From Alistipes sp. (GTDB lineage: Bacteria > Bacteroidota > Bacteroidia > Bacteroidales > Rikenellaceae): a DNA stretch of 64,000 bases. A program made the position numbers and the translations under genes. The notes under the pieces were generated by a model, which was not told the DNA's origin, ran no database searches, and saw only the letters and a list, made by a program, of their open reading frames with translations. The stretch spans positions 38,297 to 102,296 of the forward strand of contig JAFSDP010000004.1 in assembly GCA_017436185.1 (NCBI GenBank). Direction: 5' to 3'. Numbering within the stretch: the first letter of the stretch is position 1; each line of letters opens with the position of its first letter. This document shows positions 60,650 through 64,000 of the stretch, piece by piece.

Positions 60650-63298
60650 TTAATAGCTGACCGAAACACTCTCCCAATGCGAAGCCGAAATGGTGTAGCC
60701 TGCACGGGCCGCCTCGGAGCGGATGCGGCTCATATTGGACTGGGCGTTGCGCAGGTCTCGCTTCAGGGTCGAGTAGTCCGACGAGCTCCATCCGCCCATC
60801 GTGCCACCCTCCGACTCTTTGTCGTTCACCGAGATCGAATAACCGGTGGTAGTCAGCGTGTTGTAGGTCGATTCGGCCAGGCGGGCATATTGGTCGTACA
60901 TATTGCGGTAGTAGCTCTCGCTCATACCCGACTGCACCTGGGCCGTGCCCACGCTGCCGCCACCTCCGCCGCCATTCATCGAGGCGGCATAGGCGGCCAT
61001 ATTCTTTACGCCACGCTGGAAGATATCTTCGCAACGGTTGTACTCGGCCTCGGTGATGTGGCGTTCGCAGGCGAAGAAGCCTTGGTAGCCCACTCTCGAC
61101 CAATCCTTCAGAATGACAATCATATGGCCGAGACGATCGGGGTAGTAGCTGACCGTATTCCAGGTATAGGCAGGTCCCGGGCCGATTTTTGCCTCTCGGA
61201 ACGACCATAGGTCGTCCTCGTTCGTGTCCAGAATGTAAAGACACAGGGTTGCGCCCTTGTTGCAACGCATCATAATCTTGCCATCCTGCTGGAAGAAGCT
61301 CATCTTCATCACCAGATATTCGTTGTCGAGATTCTGCATATAGACCACGTTCGGCAGCTGACCATAGGCGGGTCGAGCCACCATATCGGCCTTTGAGCCC
61401 GAGCTGCCCGACGATTGTTTCGGGGCAGTGCTTGTCGAGGCGGTGGTGGTGCTGCGACTTGGAGCAGGTGCCGCCTCTTGGCGTTGGAGGGCCAACACCT
61501 CGTTGATGGCTTTGTCGGCCGTGTCGTAGTTGATGGGTTGCGTATATTTACGGAACTCACGCAGGAAGTAGAGTGCGCTGTCGTAATTCTTCTCGCATCC
61601 TCGTCCCACCTTGAACATATTGCCCAACATAAAGCAGGCGTACCAATAGTCGTGGCTGTTGGGATCGCAACCATCGCCGCCCACACAGCTTGCGTAGCTC
61701 GACCACGCCTTTCGGGGGTCGGTCTTGCTGTGGCCGCTCGTATTGTAGCAGTCGGCCAAATGGCGGTAGGCAGGGCGGTATCTGGCCTCGGCGGCACGCT
61801 CCAACCAGATGATGGCCTCCTCGTAGTTGTGCTGGTCTCGGAGCTGTTTTCCGCGATTGAAACAGTATTGCGGCGTGTAGCTCGAAGGATTTGGCTTTGA
61901 GGTGGTTGCGGTGGTCGTGGTGGTTCTCGACGGAGTGGTCGTGGCGGTCGATGTCGAGGTGTAGTACCCACCCTCGATGCGGGTTTTTTTGGCGGCATAC
62001 TCCTTGAATTCGTGGCTCTTGATACCGTTCTCGGTGAGTAATTCCGAGGCGGTAGAACTTCCATTCTGTGCGGCGCGTGCCAACCAAACGTACGATTCCT
62101 CTTTGTTGCCGTCGCCGTCGAGGTAAAAAAGTGTCAGGCCAATAGAGAAATTGGCATCCTTATTGCCCCCACGTGCTGCCTCAAGATACCACTCCAATGC
62201 CTTCTGCCGGTCCTCTGCTCCATCTTTGTTCAGGGCATATTTATAGCTGTCGCCCAACGCTAACATAGCTTCCGTATCTCCGTTGTTGCTCGCCTTTTCA
62301 TACCACTTTCGTGCCTCTCGATCGCTGGCCTTTACTCCTTTGCCAAAGTTGTACATATCGCCCATCTTGCGTATTGACTCGGTGTGGTTGCGGTCCGCAG
62401 CTTTGCGGTACCATTCGAGTGCCTTTTTGTAGTTTTTGCCACCTTGGTAGTCGTCGCATACGCCTTCGCCCCAGCAGTAGTGGTCGGCCACGTGACACAT
62501 CGCCTGCAGGTTACCCGCCTCGGCAGCTGCCGTGATGCTCGGCCAGGTAAATTCGAACGAGGTCGCATCGCCCTTGGGGGCAACTTCGGCGGTGGTGGTT
62601 GTCGTTGTAGTGGCCTGTGCCATAGTGGGTTGCGCCTTTGTGGCTGCGGCTACGGGCTTCAACCCTCCACTCTGGCTTGCCGTGCCGAAACGGGCAATGG
62701 CTCGCACCCCGAAATAGGGGTAGCTCTTATACGAAGTCGTGGCATAATTTTGATTCATCCAGACGTGGTGAGCCGAGTATTCATCGACCGCCTTTTCGTA
62801 TTCTGCCGATTCGGTCGAGGACCAATACCACGAACTGCTGTCCGAGTGGTCGGCCAGCGGCGTCGCCCCCTTGGCCTTCAGCGTGCGATTGACAGCGGCG
62901 TGGGTGGTTCGGTTCAGCGTGAATGCCTTCAGCTCCTCGATGGCGGGCAGGTACCACCCGGCACCCAACTGACGACACCAGGCAAACATCGGGTATTTGG
63001 TCTGCCAACCGGCAATGGCCTCCACCACCTCGTGGTTCTTGCGACCGTCGTATTTGTCGGTGGCGTTGATGAAGCGTTTTTGGTCGCCCTCGTCGTCGCA
63101 CCACGGACGGAACATATCGGTCGGTTGGGTCAGGCTGACGATTTTGCCGCTCTTACCCGAGGCATCCACCTCGAATACCACGCCCTCCAACGTTCCGTCG
63201 TTGTAGTAGTCGCCCACCTTGTAGCTCTGGGCTACGGCGGGGTGCTGCAAAAAGAGTAATCCTGCCAGCAGGGTGGCAAGTGCAATGAAGTGTCTCAT
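60650..63298 (-). CDS. Large exported Sel1-repeat protein with N-terminal lectin-like domain (third member of the family)
   Basis: The protein has 882 residues. Residues 1-24 are a signal peptide. About 25-205 is the same lectin-like domain as in the two TIR proteins (YKVGDYYNDG, GVVFEVDASGKSGK, FAWCRQLGAGWYLPAIEEL, WYWSST, FGVRAIARF). A threonine-rich linker follows (about 215-240), then Sel1/TPR-like repeats (about 250-430: KNYKKALEWYRKAADRNHTE and similar). Another Thr/Ser-rich linker and one more repeat region (about 480-600) come next, then an unrecognised tail with a glycine run (GGGGGG) and helices. Sel1 repeats mediate protein contacts. It lies upstream of the leuS run and is transcribed alone. 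Confidence 0.85.
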   Translation of the reverse strand: MRHFIALATLLAGLLFLQHPAVAQSYKVGDYYNDGTLEGVVFEVDASGKSGKIVSLTQPTDMFRPWCDDEGDQKRFINATDKYDGRKNHEVVEAIAGWQTKYPMFAWCRQLGAGWYLPAIEELKAFTLNRTTHAAVNRTLKAKGATPLADHSDSSSWYWSSTESAEYEKAVDEYSAHHVWMNQNYATTSYKSYPYFGVRAIARFGTASQSGGLKPVAAATKAQPTMAQATTTTTTTAEVAPKGDATSFEFTWPSITAAAEAGNLQAMCHVADHYCWGEGVCDDYQGGKNYKKALEWYRKAADRNHTESIRKMGDMYNFGKGVKASDREARKWYEKASNNGDTEAMLALGDSYKYALNKDGAEDRQKALEWYLEAARGGNKDANFSIGLTLFYLDGDGNKEESYVWLARAAQNGSSTASELLTENGIKSHEFKEYAAKKTRIEGGYYTSTSTATTTPSRTTTTTATTSKPNPSSYTPQYCFNRGKQLRDQHNYEEAIIWLERAAEARYRPAYRHLADCYNTSGHSKTDPRKAWSSYASCVGGDGCDPNSHDYWYACFMLGNMFKVGRGCEKNYDSALYFLREFRKYTQPINYDTADKAINEVLALQRQEAAPAPSRSTTTASTSTAPKQSSGSSGSKADMVARPAYGQLPNVVYMQNLDNEYLVMKMSFFQQDGKIMMRCNKGATLCLYILDTNEDDLWSFREAKIGPGPAYTWNTVSYYPDRLGHMIVILKDWSRVGYQGFFACERHITEAEYNRCEDIFQRGVKNMAAYAASMNGGGGGGSVGTAQVQSGMSESYYRNMYDQYARLAESTYNTLTTTGYSISVNDKESEGGTMGGWSSSDYSTLKRDLRNAQSNMSRIRSEAARAGYTISASHWESVSVSY

Positions 63299-63320
63299 CT
63301 TAAATGGGTTTTTCGTAGTG

Positions 63321-63328
63321 CAAAGTTA
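63321..63328 (-). promoter_or_regulatory. Probable -7 box for the Sel1-repeat gene
   Basis: On the minus strand TAACTTTG reads from 63328 to 63321, 22 bases before the ATG at 63298. No convincing -33 element was seen. Confidence 0.5.
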
Positions 63329-63357
63329 CAAAAAAAGCCGTTCGTTCTTCACCTTTA

Positions 63358-63588
63358 TTATTTTATTATATAGCCCCGATATTCGTTGCTCGTGAAGGCG
63401 GGTTGCAGCTCGGGTTTGCTTACCGTTTTTGCAGGCGCTTTTTGCGACCTTGTTTCTGCCGATGCGGTTTGTAAAACGCTGTTATAGAACTCCCCACAGT
63501 GGGTTTTGAGTTTTTGATATTGCTGCTCGAATTTATGTTTTTGACAGAAAAATTTTACCCCTCCGATTTGCCGGTAGTGGGTTTTGGG
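63358..63588 (-). pseudogene. Start-less 76-codon open frame with protein-like composition
   Basis: Between a TGA (63591-63589) and a TAA (63360-63358) the minus strand is open for 76 codons including the stop. The translation contains FEQQYQKLKTHCGEFYNSVL and later SKPELQPAFTSNEYRGYIIK. It looks like protein sequence rather than AT-rich noise, yet it has no ATG, GTG or TTG. It could be the decayed end of a gene or part of an intergenic repeat. AAAACCCACT occurs twice in it (near 63503 and 63585). The rest of 63299-63815 holds two promoters and AT-rich DNA with no other supportable gene. Confidence 0.45.
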
Positions 63589-63729
63589 TCAAAAATACGA
63601 AACATCAGAAAATCAGCATATTACGCAAAAACATATAAATCAAACAAATAATTCTGAAAATAATATAAATAAAAAGAATGGTCAAACAGCGAAAAAAGGG
63701 CAAAAAAGGGTGAAAAAGACCCCATATAT

Positions 63730-63760
63730 ATTGTGTTTTGAAAAAAAATGCTTACCTTTG
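63730..63760 (+). promoter_or_regulatory. Promoter for rpsL
   Basis: ATTG at 63730-63733, 19 bases, then TACCTTTG at 63753-63760, a perfect -7 box. The AUG is 55 bases on, so the leader is about 48 bases. A closer TTTG at 63737 has the wrong spacing. Confidence 0.7.
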
Positions 63761-63762
63761 CA

Positions 63763-63775
63763 GTCCATTTTGGAC
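63763..63775 (+). other. Small hairpin at the 5' end of the rpsL leader
   Basis: GTCCA (63763-63767) pairs with TGGAC (63771-63775) over a TTT loop, right where the transcript should start. It may stabilise the mRNA end or be a protein contact; unproven. Confidence 0.4.
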
Positions 63776-63815
63776 AATGGAGATAGAAAAATTAACAAAT
63801 TAAAGGACAGTTAAA

Positions 63816-64000
63816 ATGCCTACTATTCAACAGTTAGTTCGTAACGGCCGAGTAGCAATGGAGGACAAATCGAAGTCGCCTGCACTCGCCGCGTGTCCGC
63901 AGCGCCGTGGCGTTTGTACCCGTGTGTACACGACGACCCCGAAGAAGCCTAACTCGGCTATGCGTAAGGTGGCACGTGTAAGATTGACCAATGGCAAGGA
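63816..64000 (+). CDS. rpsL: 30S ribosomal protein S12, 3'-truncated by window edge
   Basis: The first 61 codons are visible, starting [32 protein letters not shown] and [16 protein letters not shown] match S12. Lys43 in TTPKKP is the wild-type residue whose change confers streptomycin resistance, so the sequence looks sensitive at that site. AAAGGACAG before the ATG offers a weak ribosome-binding site. In Bacteroidetes rpsL normally leads rpsG and fusA, which should lie beyond the right edge. Confidence 0.97.
   Translation, partial: MPTIQQLVRNGRVAMEDKSKSPALAACPQRRGVCTRVYTTTPKKPNSAMRKVARVRLTNGK

Noticed and set aside
63584..63814. Plus-strand 76-codon frame before rpsL
   Set aside because: It begins at TTG, is very rich in K and N, and covers the rpsL promoter and leader, so it is not a gene.
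1..64000. tRNA, rRNA, CRISPR and riboswitch searches by eye
   Set aside because: No cloverleaf with a T-loop consensus, no regularly spaced repeat array and no recognisable riboswitch core was found. A covariance-model scan would be decisive.

Overview
The window reads as a chromosomal segment of a Bacteroidales bacterium, most likely Rikenellaceae (Alistipes-like). Four things support this. The coding DNA is GC-rich. Several starts carry Bacteroidetes-type promoters (TTTG, 19-20 bases, TAnnTTTG). The families are lineage-typical: GldE, DUF4270, a BACON-like lipoprotein, a GTPase-motif-deficient EF-G paralog, and N-succinylornithine carbamoyltransferase. Shine-Dalgarno sequences are weak. The genus is an inference. 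I found no tRNA, rRNA, CRISPR array, transposase or phage gene.

Layout. 1-1062: end of an rRNA methyltransferase gene. 1129-3937: a SIMPL-domain protein and two tandem TIR genes whose C-terminal halves share a lectin-like (DUF1566-type) domain. 4095-9124: cdd, an RluA-type pseudouridine synthase, dtd, an exported nuclease lipoprotein, a radical SAM protein and a YitT membrane protein. 9237-15502: priA, comF, dnaB and the YifB/ComM ATPase. 15574-22210: the distal half of a division/cell-wall cluster (murG, murC, ftsQ, ftsA, ftsZ). 22243-24113: gldE and a phosphopantetheinyl transferase. On the minus strand 24110-33840: a C1 peptidase, topA, a DUF4270 lipoprotein with a half-length GT5 glycosyltransferase, then queA, truB, uppP and a ROK kinase. 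Plus strand 33948-41038: a prenyl synthase, a U32 protein, a PfkB kinase, an M24 peptidase and the EF-G paralog. Minus strand 41187-49680: a TonB-like protein and an eight-gene arginine operon. Minus strand 49742-63298: an RSH protein, a methyltransferase, xseB/xseA with an esterase between them, a plug-TonB protein, prfA, a second esterase, leuS, and a large exported Sel1-repeat protein carrying a third copy of the lectin-like domain. The window ends in rpsL, probably the first gene of the str operon.

How genes work together. The arginine operon encodes every step from glutamate to arginine except carbamoyl phosphate supply. Its carbamoyltransferase has the proline that marks the N-succinyl route, so the GNAT gene heading the operon is the natural candidate for acylglutamate synthase. 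murG to ftsZ joins the last lipid II steps to Z-ring assembly.

The most unusual signals are: the TIR plus lectin-like pair, duplicated with promoter and terminator, and its secreted relative; a 126-bp imperfect palindrome starting at the stop codon of the M24 peptidase; a 231-base open frame with no start codon near 63.4 kb; AT-rich elements repeated between genes; and several conserved proteins that have lost expected catalytic motifs (EF-G paralog, RSH hydrolase).
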